From positions 248,001 to 312,000 of the forward strand of contig NZ_MLYO01000012.1 of assembly GCF_001866665.1 (NCBI RefSeq): a stretch of 64,000 bases of DNA. The letters run 5' to 3'. Under the pieces are notes generated by a model. The model had not been told where the DNA came from. It saw only the letters and a program-made list of their open reading frames with translations, and did no database searches. Source of the DNA: Streptomyces monashensis. GTDB taxonomy: Bacteria > Actinomycetota > Actinomycetes > Streptomycetales > Streptomycetaceae. Below, in pieces: positions 1 through 9,318 of the stretch (position 1 is its first letter; the number at the start of each line of letters is the position of its first letter). Both the position numbers and the translations under genes were made by a program.

Positions 1-211
1 GCGCCTTGTTGTCGTGCACGATCAGCGCGTCCACGCCGGTCCCGTCGGCCGACGGCCCCTCGAGGGCGAGGCCGCTGACGCCGCTGCGGGCGTCGGTGCC
101 GACCCGCTGCCAGCTCTGGCCGGCGGCGCCGGCCGGGATCATGGCGAGCACGGTCAGCAGGGTTGTCGCGAGGGTGATCCGGACGGCACATCGCGGCGTC
201 GAGAGTGTCAC
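1..211 (-). CDS. Secreted protein, N-terminal part only
   Basis: The reading frame opens with GTG at 209-211 and runs off the left edge of the window, giving about 70 residues. The first 30 residues are a Sec-type signal peptide: Arg near the N terminus, a hydrophobic core around ITLATTLLTVLAMI, and an AGAAG-like cleavage region. The mature part that is visible (about 40 residues, containing SWQRVGTDARSG) is not enough to name a family. A purine-rich AGGAAAGGGA lies rather far upstream of the GTG, so the start could be slightly different. The protein is exported or surface located; no function is inferred. Confidence 0.6.
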   Translation of the reverse strand, partial: MTLSTPRCAVRITLATTLLTVLAMIPAGAAGQSWQRVGTDARSGVSGLALEGPSADGTGVDALIVHDNKA

Positions 212-370
212 GGGCGGTGGGGTCCCTTTCCTGGGCCGGTTCCTGGGCCGGCTCCTGCGCCGGATGTCGGCGCCAGATTAGGGATCTTGATCGGCGACCG
301 CCCAGCGCCGGTTGATCCGTTCGCGGGAGCGCACGGGCGCACGGACGGACTGGAAGGGCGCACAACACCG

Positions 371-404
371 ACGGCCCCGCCCTCCCGGAGGAGAGCGGGG
401 CCGT
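371..404 (-). terminator. Terminator downstream of accE
   Basis: A 10-bp perfect stem (ACGGCCCCGC / GCGGGGCCGT) encloses a 14-nt loop 14 bases past the accE stop. There is no long U-tract, which is common for Streptomyces terminators. Apart from this hairpin nothing was seen between 212 and 417. Confidence 0.6.
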
Positions 405-417
405 GCTGACGCGGGGC

Positions 418-609
418 TCAGTGCCAGCTGTGCGGGGCGCGGAAGCCGCCCTCGCGCTCCAGCCGGCGCCAGCCTGCCCTGGGGCGGCCGCGGCGCGCCG
501 GGGCCACGGACGTGCGGGCGGCGGCGCGGGCCAGGAGGACGGCCGTGATGGCGGCGACTTCCTCGGGCTCGGCGTGGCCCTTCTCGACGCGGATGTCAGG
601 AGTGCTCAT
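418..609 (-). CDS. accE: Acyl-CoA carboxylase epsilon subunit
   Basis: This 63-residue protein has the layout of the small actinobacterial acyl-CoA carboxylase epsilon subunits: a conserved N-terminal helix (IRVEKGHAEPEEVAAITAVLLAR) followed by a basic, Pro/Arg-rich linker and a C-terminal segment with a conserved W (GWRRLEREGGFRAPHSW). In this family the epsilon subunit binds the beta carboxyltransferase and strongly stimulates the holoenzyme. It lies 57 bp downstream of the beta subunit gene on the same strand, as expected for an accB-accE operon, and a hairpin follows it. Identification rests on context plus the two conserved ends. Confidence 0.85.
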   Translation of the reverse strand: MSTPDIRVEKGHAEPEEVAAITAVLLARAAARTSVAPARRGRPRAGWRRLEREGGFRAPHSWH

Positions 610-666
610 GGGTGTCAGTCTCCGTGAGAGAGAGGTCCGCGGGGTTGCCGCGGCGGGTCCGCTCGG

Positions 667-2262
667 TTACTGCGGGGGGTTGCCGTGCTTGCGGGAGGGC
701 AGGTCGGCGTGCTTGGACTGGAGCATCGCCAGGGACTTGACCAGGACCTCGCGCGTCTCGGCGGGGTCGATGACGTCGTCCACGAGGCCGCGTTCGGCCG
801 CGTAGTACGGGTGCATCAGCTCGGACTTGTACTCCTTGACCATCCGGGCCCGCATGGCCTCGGGGTCCTGGGCGTCGGCGATCTGCCGGCGGAAGATGAC
901 GTTGGCGGCGCCCTCGGCGCCCATCACCGCGATCTCGTTGGTCGGCCAGGCGTAGGTGAGGTCCGCCCCGATCGACTGGGAGTCCATGACGATGTAGGCA
1001 CCTCCGTACGCCTTGCGCAGGATGAGCGAGATCCTCGGCACGGTCGCGTTGCAGTAGGCGTACAGCAGCTTCGCGCCGTGGCGGATGATTCCGCCGTGCT
1101 CCTGGTCCACGCCGGGGAGGAAGCCCGGCACGTCCAGCAGGGTGATGATCGGGACATTGAAAGCGTCACACATCTGGACGAAGCGCGCAGCTTTTTCACT
1201 GGCCTCGATGTCCAGGACGCCGGCGAGGACCTGCGGCTGGTTGGCGATGATGCCGACCACCTGGCCGTCCATGCGGGCCAGCGCGCAGATGATGTTGCGC
1301 GCCCAGCGCTCGTGGACCTCCAGGTAGTCGCCGTCGTCGACGAGTTCCTCGATGACCTTCGTCATGTCGTACGGCCGGTTGCCGTCCGCCGGGACCAGGT
1401 CCAGCAGGACGTCGCTGCGGCGGTCGACCGGGTCGGAGGACTCGGCGCGCGGCGGGTTCTCGCGGTTGTTCTGCGGCAGCATCGACAGCAGGTAGCGCAC
1501 CTCGGCGATGCACGTCTCCTCGTCGTCGTACGCGAAGTGGCACACGCCGCTGGTCTCGGCGTGCACGTCGGCGCCGCCGAGCCCGTTCTGGCTGATCTCC
1601 TCGCCGGTCACGGCCTTGACCACGTCCGGGCCCGTGATGAACATCTGCGAGGTCTCGCGGACCATGAAGACGAAGTCCGTGAGGGCGGGCGAGTACGCCG
1701 CGCCGCCCGCGCACGGGCCGAGCATCACGCTGATCTGCGGGATGACACCCGACGCCTTGGTGTTGCGCTGGAAGATGCCGCCGTAGCCGGCCAGGGCGCT
1801 GACGCCCTCCTGGATCCGGGCGCCCGCACCGTCGTTGAGCGACACCAGCGGGGCACCGGCCGCGATGGCCATGTCCATGATCTTGTGGATCTTGGTGGCG
1901 TGCGCCTCACCGAGGGCGCCGCCGAAGATCCGGAAGTCGTGCGCGTAGACGAAGACCGTACGGCCCTCGACCGTGCCCCAGCCGGTGATCACACCGTCCG
2001 TGTACGGCTTCTTCGCCTCCAGGCCGAACCCCTGCGCCCGGTGCCGGCGCAACTGCTCGACCTCCTGGAAGGACCCCGGGTCCAGGAGCAGCTCGATCCG
2101 CTCCCGCGCCGTCAGCTTGCCCTTGGCGTGCTGCGCCGCCGTCGCCTTCTCGCTCGGGCCGGACACGGCCCTGGCACGAATCTCGTGCAGCTCGGCGACC
2201 CGTCCGCGCGCGTCCGTCGGCTCGCCGGACGGCTCACCCGTCGTCTCTTCCAAAACGGTCAT
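667..2262 (-). CDS. accB: Acyl-CoA carboxylase beta (carboxyltransferase) subunit
   Basis: At 531 residues this is a full-length biotin-dependent acyl-CoA carboxylase carboxyltransferase, which moves carboxyl groups from biotin on an alpha subunit to acetyl- or propionyl-CoA, supplying malonyl-CoA and methylmalonyl-CoA for fatty acid and polyketide synthesis in the cytoplasm. Both crotonase-type halves are seen: the N-terminal half has FGGALGEAHATKIHKIMDMA and the oxyanion-hole glycines GPCAGGAAYSPALTDF; the C-terminal half has DVPGFLPGVDQEHGGIIRHGAKLLYAY and GGAYIVMDSQSIGADL. The biotin carboxylase (alpha) gene is not in the window. The epsilon gene follows. Substrate preference (acetyl versus propionyl) cannot be fixed from sequence reading alone. 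Confidence 0.95.
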   Translation of the reverse strand: MTVLEETTGEPSGEPTDARGRVAELHEIRARAVSGPSEKATAAQHAKGKLTARERIELLLDPGSFQEVEQLRRHRAQGFGLEAKKPYTDGVITGWGTVEGRTVFVYAHDFRIFGGALGEAHATKIHKIMDMAIAAGAPLVSLNDGAGARIQEGVSALAGYGGIFQRNTKASGVIPQISVMLGPCAGGAAYSPALTDFVFMVRETSQMFITGPDVVKAVTGEEISQNGLGGADVHAETSGVCHFAYDDEETCIAEVRYLLSMLPQNNRENPPRAESSDPVDRRSDVLLDLVPADGNRPYDMTKVIEELVDDGDYLEVHERWARNIICALARMDGQVVGIIANQPQVLAGVLDIEASEKAARFVQMCDAFNVPIITLLDVPGFLPGVDQEHGGIIRHGAKLLYAYCNATVPRISLILRKAYGGAYIVMDSQSIGADLTYAWPTNEIAVMGAEGAANVIFRRQIADAQDPEAMRARMVKEYKSELMHPYYAAERGLVDDVIDPAETREVLVKSLAMLQSKHADLPSRKHGNPPQ

Positions 2263-2416
2263 GTAGCGACCTTACGAAGGACACCAAGGAAAGCGAGACG
2301 TCGACTCCGTACAGTCTCCGGCCCGTTTTCCTGGTGCCAGTGAACAGAACCCCGGACGCGTGCAGCCGTTCCGACTGCTCAGAGGGCATCGGGGTTGTAG
2401 GGAGGCAACAAAGCCG

Positions 2417-4789
2417 TCACCTGAGAGACACCTCACATACGCGGTCGGCACATGCCATCCCTGGAGTGACACGCAGCCTCAGAGCGCGGTCCGCGGCGAG
2501 CACCTCGACGCCCTCGCCGACCCGGGTCACCGCGCCCACCGGGCGGTCCCAGACGAGCTCCAGCGGCCTGCCCGTGCGCGGCGGCTCGCCGACGTGCAGG
2601 ACGGCCGTTCGGCCCCGGCGGACGACGAGCACGCTCGTCCCCGCGGAGACGGCCAGGTCCCCCACCGTACCGGCCCGCCAGAAGTTGGCGCCGGTCAGCC
2701 CCAGCCGGGGTACGGCGACGGCCTGCCGGCCGGGGTCGTTGGCGAGGACGCGCAGCCAGCGGCGGTCGGTGGCCCGCGCGGCGGTCTCGGCGCGGGTGGC
2801 ACCGGGCAGCAGGACGTACAGGTAGCGGGCGCCGGCCGGGTCGGTGCCGTGGTCGAGCCAGAGGGTCTGCCAGCGCCGGGTGCGCCGCTCGTCGGTGCTG
2901 GTCGCGTTGATGTCGGACCAGGCGCCCGTGCGGTCCTCGCGCAGGTGGCGCGGTTCGGCGCCGTACGGCCCGTGCGGCAGGATCCAGCCGCCGTGCCCTT
3001 CGAGGTGCGCCCAGTTCCGCGCGCGTACAAAGGCCTGGGTGCCGCCCTCCCCCAGGTTGCGGTTGTCCACGATCGTCTCGACGGGCACGCCGTCGGCGCA
3101 GGTGATCCCGGCGCCGAGGCAGACCACGGCGTCGTCGAGGAAGAACCAGGACTTACGGGCCTCCAAGCTGGAACCGAGACCCCTGAGATGCTGGCCCACC
3201 GCCGCGTACGTGCCGTCCGTCGTCCCGCCGACCCAGCGGACGTCCGGCTTCGGCGTGCCCCACTCGCCCCCTTCGCGGTCGGCGAGCCGCCTGGTGGAGA
3301 CGGTGGTACCCGGCAGCCGGTACCAGTCGACGGTCGGCCAGAACCAGTCCGTGTATTGATCGGCCCGATCCGACCGACCCCCTGGCCACCAGTACAGCAT
3401 CCCCGAACCGGTGTGCCAGCCGCGCGGGTTCTCGCCGTTGCCGCACTCGTAGTGGGCGATGCGGTCGCTCGCCATGGACAGGGCGGCGGTGAAGCGGGGG
3501 CCGCGGTGGACGGCACGGTCCATGGCCGGGAAGAGCCGGTGACCGAGGGGTTCCGGGGCCGCACGGACGGACGAGGCGGCGACGGCGTGCAGCCGCGCGA
3601 GGTCGGCGACGTCGAACTGACCTCCCGTCAGAATCGGTGCCACGGTGTCCCGTTGGATCCATCCCTTCACCATCCCGTACCACCTCTCCCGCCGCTCCTC
3701 CCCCGCCCCGCCGGCGAGCAGTGCGATCGAGCCGATGAGCGCCTGCCCGTGGAAGTGGTCGCTGCGCATGAGGTGCAGGTCGTCATCGCGCAGGTAACCC
3801 CGGCTGATGGCACGGCCGTTGACGCCGTCCATCACCAGGCCGTCGTGGACGAGCGGCGCGAAGGTGTGCTCGACGGCGTCGAGGACGCTCCGCCGGGCGG
3901 GGTCGGTGACCTCCCAGGGCGACCCGGCGAGCAGGGCGAACAACCGCCCGAGCCCGTCGAGCAGGACCTGCCCGTACGTCCCCGCGTAGGCGACCCAGGT
4001 GTGCTGCACGAAGGAGCCGTCGGCGTAGAGCCCGTCGCCCTGCGTGACGTACGGGAAGACCGGCGAGAGGGCGTCCCGGGCGAGGGAGATCTTCGCGTCG
4101 TCCCGCCCGAGGATGCCGCGCAGCACGACGGAGCGGGCGAGGTCGACGCGGTTGGCGCCGGTGGAGGTGCCGGAGTAGTCGGTGAGCACGCCGTCCGGGA
4201 TGAAGTGGTCCACGGCCGCGCAGGCGGCGGCGATCCGGTCGGCGCCGAGGCGGTCGTACAGCGTGGCCGTGATGTCCATGAGCAGCCGGGGGCTGCCGAT
4301 CCGCCACTCCCACCAGTTGCCGTAGGGGCTGGTGGAGGGGTTGTAGACGCGGACGGAGAGATGGTCGAGGCCCCGGAGGACGGCGTCGAGGAGCGCGGGG
4401 TCTCCGGTGGCGCCGGTGCCGGGCTGGGCCCAGGCCCGGGTCATGGTCCACAGCCGGTTGTAGCTGTAGGTGATCCCGGCCGGCGGGTCGAAGGGGTGCC
4501 CGGGCCACAGGGAGTCGGGGGCGGGCGCCATGGTGCCGTTGAAGTCCCGTGCCAGGGAACCGAGTTGGACGAGACGCGAGGCGTACGGTTCGGCACCCGG
4601 GTCGTATCCGGTACCGAGGGCGATGTCGAGCCAGTGCCGGCGCAGGGCGTCGTGGCGATCACCGCCGGTCACGGCGTCGGCGGCCTCGAGACGGACTGCG
4701 GGGCGGGCCCCAGGGACGGTGGCCAGGGCGGGGCCGAGGGCGGCGGCGAGCAGCACCGCCCGCCGGGTCGGCCGCAGGGAACCAGTCAC
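2417..4789 (-). CDS. Secreted polysaccharide lyase family 8 (hyaluronate/chondroitin/xanthan lyase type)
   Basis: The 790-residue product begins with a twin-arginine-like signal (PTRRAVLLAAALG) and then follows the PL8 plan: an N-terminal alpha/alpha toroid and C-terminal beta-sandwich domains. The catalytic Asn-His-Tyr set is visible as NWWEWRIG (about residue 157), GSFVQH (about residue 258) and YAGTYGQ just after it, and the conserved Arg/Glu region appears as NGRAISR. PL8 enzymes cleave uronate-containing polysaccharides such as hyaluronan, chondroitin or xanthan by beta-elimination, outside the cell. The gene stands alone, convergent with nothing and divergent from the YceI gene. The exact glycan cannot be assigned from the motifs. 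Confidence 0.9.
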   Translation of the reverse strand: MTGSLRPTRRAVLLAAALGPALATVPGARPAVRLEAADAVTGGDRHDALRRHWLDIALGTGYDPGAEPYASRLVQLGSLARDFNGTMAPAPDSLWPGHPFDPPAGITYSYNRLWTMTRAWAQPGTGATGDPALLDAVLRGLDHLSVRVYNPSTSPYGNWWEWRIGSPRLLMDITATLYDRLGADRIAAACAAVDHFIPDGVLTDYSGTSTGANRVDLARSVVLRGILGRDDAKISLARDALSPVFPYVTQGDGLYADGSFVQHTWVAYAGTYGQVLLDGLGRLFALLAGSPWEVTDPARRSVLDAVEHTFAPLVHDGLVMDGVNGRAISRGYLRDDDLHLMRSDHFHGQALIGSIALLAGGAGEERRERWYGMVKGWIQRDTVAPILTGGQFDVADLARLHAVAASSVRAAPEPLGHRLFPAMDRAVHRGPRFTAALSMASDRIAHYECGNGENPRGWHTGSGMLYWWPGGRSDRADQYTDWFWPTVDWYRLPGTTVSTRRLADREGGEWGTPKPDVRWVGGTTDGTYAAVGQHLRGLGSSLEARKSWFFLDDAVVCLGAGITCADGVPVETIVDNRNLGEGGTQAFVRARNWAHLEGHGGWILPHGPYGAEPRHLREDRTGAWSDINATSTDERRTRRWQTLWLDHGTDPAGARYLYVLLPGATRAETAARATDRRWLRVLANDPGRQAVAVPRLGLTGANFWRAGTVGDLAVSAGTSVLVVRRGRTAVLHVGEPPRTGRPLELVWDRPVGAVTRVGEGVEVLAADRALRLRVTPGMACADRVCEVSLR

Positions 4790-4923
4790 CGCCGCGCTCC
4801 TCCCGACTCGGCAGCCGTCGCAGTCGCACCAGAGAGTCCGTTACCCCACGTGACGCCGAAAACACGCTGTGGATGATGTTGAAAACTGAACAGAATGGGT
4901 CTACCGTCGGAGACATCGAGTTC

Positions 4924-4937
4924 GTTTAACGTTCAAC
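4924..4937. promoter_or_regulatory. Palindromic operator upstream of yceI
   Basis: GTTTAACGTTCAAC is a 14-bp imperfect palindrome around AACGTT with GTT/AAC ends, 22 bp upstream of the YceI start. MarR-family repressors that control yceI genes often use such AT-rich palindromes; no marR gene is adjacent, so the regulator is unknown. Confidence 0.45.
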
Positions 4938-4958
4938 CGAATCTCTCTGGAGCACGAC

Positions 4959-5573
4959 ATGGGCATCTTCAGCCGCAAGGACAGCACCCCCGCGACCACG
5001 ACCACCGCCACCGCCACCGCCACCGGCCCCGACCTGACCGCGCTGACCGGCGACTACACGATCGACCCGGCGCACACCACGATCGGCTTCACCGCCCGGC
5101 ACGCCATGGTCACCAACGTCAAGGGGGCGTTCCACGACTTCACCGGCAGCCTGCACCTGGACGGCGCGGACCCGTCCAGGTCCACCGCCACCCTCGACAT
5201 CCAGATGGCCAGCGTCGACACCGGCAGCGCCGACCGTGACGGGCACCTGAAGTCGTCCGACTTCTTCAAGGCCGACGAGTTCCCGACCATGACCTTCCGC
5301 TCCACCAAGGCGGAGGCCCTGGGCGGCGAGGACTACCGCATCACCGGCGACCTCTCCATCCTCGGCACGACCAAGCAGCTCACCATCGACCTGGAGTTCA
5401 ACGGCTCGGCGAAGGACCCCTTCGGCAACGAGCGCGTCGGCTTCGAGGGCAAGGCCGAGATCCTGCGCTCCGAGTGGGGCCTGACCTGGAACGCGGCCCT
5501 GGAGACCGGCGGCGTCCTGGTCTCCGACAAGATCAAGCTGAACTTCGACATCTCGGCGATCAAGAACGCGTGA
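4959..5573 (+). CDS. YceI family polyisoprenoid-binding-like protein
   Basis: The 204-residue protein matches the YceI lipocalin-like family: GDYTIDPAHTTIGFTARHAMVTNVKGAF at the start of the barrel, then SADRDGHLKSSDFFKADEFPTMTFRSTK, and a C-terminal FEGKAEILRSEWGLTWN. YceI barrels bind polyisoprenoids or amide lipids; there is no signal peptide, so this copy is probably cytoplasmic. Before the barrel is a Thr/Ala-rich linker (residues 10-25). GGAG at 4949-4952 sets the ATG. The short palindrome just upstream suggests repression by a MarR-type factor and induction by stress. The 258-bp gap that follows (5574-5831) holds no gene that I can support. Confidence 0.9.
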   Translation: MGIFSRKDSTPATTTTATATATGPDLTALTGDYTIDPAHTTIGFTARHAMVTNVKGAFHDFTGSLHLDGADPSRSTATLDIQMASVDTGSADRDGHLKSSDFFKADEFPTMTFRSTKAEALGGEDYRITGDLSILGTTKQLTIDLEFNGSAKDPFGNERVGFEGKAEILRSEWGLTWNAALETGGVLVSDKIKLNFDISAIKNA

Positions 5574-5831
5574 GCCTCCGGCGGTTCGGCCGTCACCCCC
5601 GCCGTTCGAACGTGAGGTGGGCCGCCGGGCGAGGTGGCAGCGGCGCTGCCCCTTTTCCCGGCGCCCCCTCCCGAACCCGTCGTGCGACGGATCGGGCGGA
5701 GCGGTTCGACGAACTGCTGGACACGAGTGGGGCGTTGGCCCTGCTGGTGAAGAAGCTTCCCGTGCGGGAGACGGCCGGTCACAGGCCCTCTCTCCCGACG
5801 AGTGACGGGGGCCGGTGGCTCGCCGGCCCGG

Positions 5832-7235
5832 TCAGAACCCCCCGCCGAAGTCCCCTCCCCCGTCGCTCCCTCCTCCGTCGAAGCCGCCGCCGTCGCCGAA
5901 CCCGCCCCCGAAGTCGCCGGGGTCGAAGTCCGTGCCAGAGACGTCGCCGCCCTGGGAGCCGTCGTCGTAGCGGGAGTCCGGGCCGAAGTCGCCGTAGCCC
6001 GTGCCGTAGTCGGCCGCGTACGACGGGGTGGCCATCATGCTGCCGAGGAGCGTGCCGACGAGCAGGCCGGGCAGGATGCCGCCGCCGAAGTAGCCGCCCG
6101 CCCAGGGGCCGTAGGCGGGGCCCGCGTCCCAGTAGGGGCGGCGGCCGTGCTCGGTGTCGACCTCGCGGATCACCGGGTCGCGGCCGTCGGCCAGCCGGGT
6201 GGCGTCGGCCGCGCAGACCGGGACCCGACGCGGGGCGCCACCGGGCGGGGTCCAGTCGGCGTCGGCGACCGAGGGGCCGTGGCGCGGGTCGAAGAAGCAG
6301 GGCGGCCGGCGCTCGGGCAGCGGACGGCCCGTGCGGCGGGCGGTGAGCTGGGCGAGCGAGAAGCGGCCGTCCTCCAGTGCCTCGGTCACCGCGCGGACGT
6401 CCTCCGGGCGCCGCGCCTCGGACATCCGCTGCTTGGCGGTCTCGTAGGCGTCCAGGGCGCGCTCGTAGTCGGCGCGCATCGCGTCGTCGGCGCCGGGCTC
6501 GGCCGGGTGGAAGTCGAGGCGGTCCAGTTCCTCTCCGAAGGCGGTGATGTCCTCGTCGACGACCACCCGCAGCCGGTCGAGGGCGGCCCGCCGCTCCTCC
6601 TCGCGCCGCCGGCGGCTGCGCCGGACCAGCGCGTACGCGCCCGCGCCGCCGGCCACGAGGACGGCGCCCGTGACGAGCACCGCCGTGCCGGACACCCCGC
6701 CGCGCGAACCGGCCGGGCCGCGCCAGCTCCTCGGGGCGTGGCCGCCGACCGTGGCCAGGGCGCGGTCGGTGAAGTCGGTGAGCTGGGCCTTCACCGGCTC
6801 GTCCTGGACGCTGTTCACCAGGTTGCGCCGGGCCGTCGTCGACATGACGGAGGAGTCGGCGCGGGCGTCGAAGCGGTCGCCGAGGCGGATGCCGTACAGG
6901 CCGGTGATGCCGGTGGCCGCGCGGAGGTTCGTGAAGAGTGCGGCCGTCGGGTAGCCGGCCGGGAGGACCGCGACGAACACCGGCTTGTTCCCGTCCACGA
7001 TCCGCTTCGCGAGGGCGTCGGCGTCCGCCTTCGGCAGCTGGGAGGCGGCCGCCGGATCGACGTAGACCGGGCTCGCGCGCAGCGCCCGGGCGATCGTGGA
7101 GATGCTCGTGTCCGCGCTCGCCCGGGGCGCGAACGGGGTCGCGAGGAGCAGGAGGACCGGAAGGAGCAGCAGGAACGGGAGGAGCACGGTCGGCAGCAGG
7201 GCGGGCAGGCTGCGGGTCCGCAGGACGGCCTTCAT
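5832..7235 (-). CDS. Membrane protein with extracytoplasmic N-domain and glycine-rich C-terminus
   Basis: A signal sequence or TM anchor spans residues 10-40 (very Leu-rich). An extracytoplasmic domain of about 130 residues follows (SPVYVDPAAASQLPKADADALAKRI, PVFVAVLPAGYP), then a TM helix near residue 180 (GTAVLVTGAVLVAGGAGAYALV), a basic stop-transfer run, a helical cytoplasmic region, a CFFDPRHGPS motif, and a last hydrophobic patch. The final 70 residues are Gly/Asp/Phe repeats ending GGGDFGGGF. The build resembles TPM/YgcG-like actinobacterial membrane proteins with FGGG tails, but I do not recognise a named family. It is divergent from the GH30 gene. Function is unknown. Confidence 0.7.
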   Translation of the reverse strand: MKAVLRTRSLPALLPTVLLPFLLLLPVLLLLATPFAPRASADTSISTIARALRASPVYVDPAAASQLPKADADALAKRIVDGNKPVFVAVLPAGYPTAALFTNLRAATGITGLYGIRLGDRFDARADSSVMSTTARRNLVNSVQDEPVKAQLTDFTDRALATVGGHAPRSWRGPAGSRGGVSGTAVLVTGAVLVAGGAGAYALVRRSRRRREEERRAALDRLRVVVDEDITAFGEELDRLDFHPAEPGADDAMRADYERALDAYETAKQRMSEARRPEDVRAVTEALEDGRFSLAQLTARRTGRPLPERRPPCFFDPRHGPSVADADWTPPGGAPRRVPVCAADATRLADGRDPVIREVDTEHGRRPYWDAGPAYGPWAGGYFGGGILPGLLVGTLLGSMMATPSYAADYGTGYGDFGPDSRYDDGSQGGDVSGTDFDPGDFGGGFGDGGGFDGGGSDGGGDFGGGF

Positions 7236-7384
7236 GGTTCGAAGCTACCCGAATAACGGAGAAATCCGGCATATCGAAGAACGGCGAGCGGAGCTGTCGT
7301 TGGTATGGACCGCCCTTGGCCCTCATGGTTCACTCATGACTTAGCTCACGTCATAAGTTAACTGGACAGGAAGGGCGACGCACG

Positions 7385-9259
7385 ATGAGCAGAACCCGGA
7401 GAACCCCCCGCGCGGTCCGGCTGCTGCTGGCCGGACTGCTCTCCGCCGCCGGCGTCACCGCCGCCGTACCCCCCGCGCACGCGGCCAACGAGCAGGTCAC
7501 GGCCTGGCTCACCACCACCGACGACTCCGCCGGCCGGCATGTCGTCCGCGGGCTCCAGGCGCAGGCGCCGTTCGCGTTCCAGTCCGGGACGGGCGGCAGC
7601 GGCACGAACATCACCGTGGACGAGAACACCCGCTACCAGACCTTCACCGGCGGCGGCGCGTCCTTCACGGACACCGCGGCCTGGCTGATGAACAGCAGCG
7701 GGGCCCTGTCCCAGGCGACCCGGGACGCGACCATGCGCAAGCTGTTCTCGCCGACGGACGGCATCGGGCTGTCGTTCCTGCGCAACCCGATGGGCGCCTC
7801 GGACCTCGCGCGCTACGGCTACACGTACGACGACGTGCCGGCCGGGCAGAGCGACCCGAACCTGAACGGCTTCTCCCTCGCGCACGACCTCGCGGACGTC
7901 GCACCCCTCACCGAGCAGGCGCTCCGGCTCAATCCGTCCCTGACTGTCATGGCCTCGCCATGGACGGCCCCGGCCTGGATGAAGGACAGCGGCTCGCTGA
8001 ACGGCGGCTGGCTGAAGGCCGAGGACTACGGGGCGTACGCCGACTACTTCGTGAAGTACCTCCGGGCGTACAAGGACCAGGGGATCGACGTCTCCTACGT
8101 GACGCCGCAGAACGAGCCGACCTGCTGTTCCGGCTATCCCTCGATGAGCTGGAACGCGAGCGGCATCGACTACTTCCTCAAGAACGACCTGCTGCCGAAG
8201 CTCCAGTCGGCCGGCCTGAGCACCAAGGTGCTGGCGCACGACTGGAACTGGGACACCTACGACTCCTACGCGGCCCAGGCCGTGGACGACGCGGCGATCC
8301 GCGACCACCCCAACTTCGGCGGGATCGCCTGGCACGGCTACGGCGGTGACGTCGCCAAGCAGTCCACCGTGCACGACCAGTACCCCGGGCTGGACGCCTT
8401 CGCCACCGAGCACTCCGGCGGCACCTGGATCGCCGACCAGCAGCACGAGGACATGACCGACATCATCGACTACACCCGCAACTGGGCGAAGTCGGTGACC
8501 AAGTGGTCGCTGGCCGTGGACCAGAACATGGGCCCGCACAACGGCGGTTGCGGCACCTGCACCGGGCTGGTCACCGTGCACGACGGGGACGGCGCGAGCG
8601 GGACCGTGGACTACACCGTCGAGTACTACGACATGGGCCAGCTGACCGAGTTCGTCCGGCCGGGCGCCCAGCGGATCGCCTCGACCGCGTCCACCACCGT
8701 GCCGAACGTCGCCTGGCGCAACCCGGACGGCAGCAAGGCGCTGATCGCCTACAACGGCTCCTCCTCCGCGCAGGACGTCACCATCGACTGGGGCTCGCAG
8801 CACGCCACTTACTCGCTGCCCGGCAAGACCTCGGCGACCTTCACCTGGGCCGGCCCGCAGGCCGGGAACGGCAGCCGGTCCGGCTCCTTCGTCGGCCTGG
8901 CCGGCAAGTGCCTGGACGTGGCGGGCGCTTCGAGCGCCGACGGCACGGCCGTACAGCTCTACGACTGCAACGGCAGCGGCGCCCAGCAGTGGACCGTGGC
9001 GGCCGACGGCTCGGTCCAGGCGCTCGGCAAGTGCCTCGACGTGACGTCGGGCTCGACGGCGGACGGGGCGAAGGTGCAGCTGTACGGCTGCAACGGCACC
9101 GGTGCGCAGCAGTGGTCGTACAACGCCTCGACCGGTGACGTCGTCAACACGGCGGCGAACAAGTGTCTGGATGTCACGGACAACTCGCCGTCGAACGGGG
9201 CGCGGGCGCAGATCTGGTCGTGCACCGGGGCCGCCAACCAGAAGTGGACCCTTCGGTAG
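7385..9259 (+). CDS. Secreted GH30 glycoside hydrolase with C-terminal ricin-type lectin (CBM13) domain
   Basis: The 624-residue protein has a signal peptide ending near AHA at residue 35, then a glycoside hydrolase family 30 catalytic domain. It shows the family opening TFTGGGASFTDTAAW, the acid/base Glu in TPQNEPTCC (about residue 244), and the nucleophile Glu in ATEHSGGTW (about residue 340), followed by the small beta side domain. Residues about 500-624 form a ricin B-type trefoil: three units each with CLDV and QW/KW (AQQW, AQQW, NQKW). GH30 members of this type are retaining beta-glucosidases or endo-beta-1,6-glucanases/galactanases; the Cys-rich TCC loop is compatible with a beta-1,6-glucanase but that is inference. 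Confidence 0.9.
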   Translation: MSRTRRTPRAVRLLLAGLLSAAGVTAAVPPAHAANEQVTAWLTTTDDSAGRHVVRGLQAQAPFAFQSGTGGSGTNITVDENTRYQTFTGGGASFTDTAAWLMNSSGALSQATRDATMRKLFSPTDGIGLSFLRNPMGASDLARYGYTYDDVPAGQSDPNLNGFSLAHDLADVAPLTEQALRLNPSLTVMASPWTAPAWMKDSGSLNGGWLKAEDYGAYADYFVKYLRAYKDQGIDVSYVTPQNEPTCCSGYPSMSWNASGIDYFLKNDLLPKLQSAGLSTKVLAHDWNWDTYDSYAAQAVDDAAIRDHPNFGGIAWHGYGGDVAKQSTVHDQYPGLDAFATEHSGGTWIADQQHEDMTDIIDYTRNWAKSVTKWSLAVDQNMGPHNGGCGTCTGLVTVHDGDGASGTVDYTVEYYDMGQLTEFVRPGAQRIASTASTTVPNVAWRNPDGSKALIAYNGSSSAQDVTIDWGSQHATYSLPGKTSATFTWAGPQAGNGSRSGSFVGLAGKCLDVAGASSADGTAVQLYDCNGSGAQQWTVAADGSVQALGKCLDVTSGSTADGAKVQLYGCNGTGAQQWSYNASTGDVVNTAANKCLDVTDNSPSNGARAQIWSCTGAANQKWTLR

Positions 9260-9318
9260 GAGTTCCGCGTCCGGAGTTCTACCGGGCGGGCGGCCGGTCC
9301 GTGGGGGACGATGACCGT

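Noticed and set aside
685..2343. 552-residue plus-strand ORF over the carboxylase beta gene
   Set aside because: Antisense shadow created by GC-rich third positions; no ribosome site, composition is Asp/Val/Arg/Gly-skewed, and accB on the other strand is certain.
2360..4876. 838-residue plus-strand ORF over the polysaccharide lyase
   Set aside because: Shadow frame; the PL8 motifs are on the minus strand.
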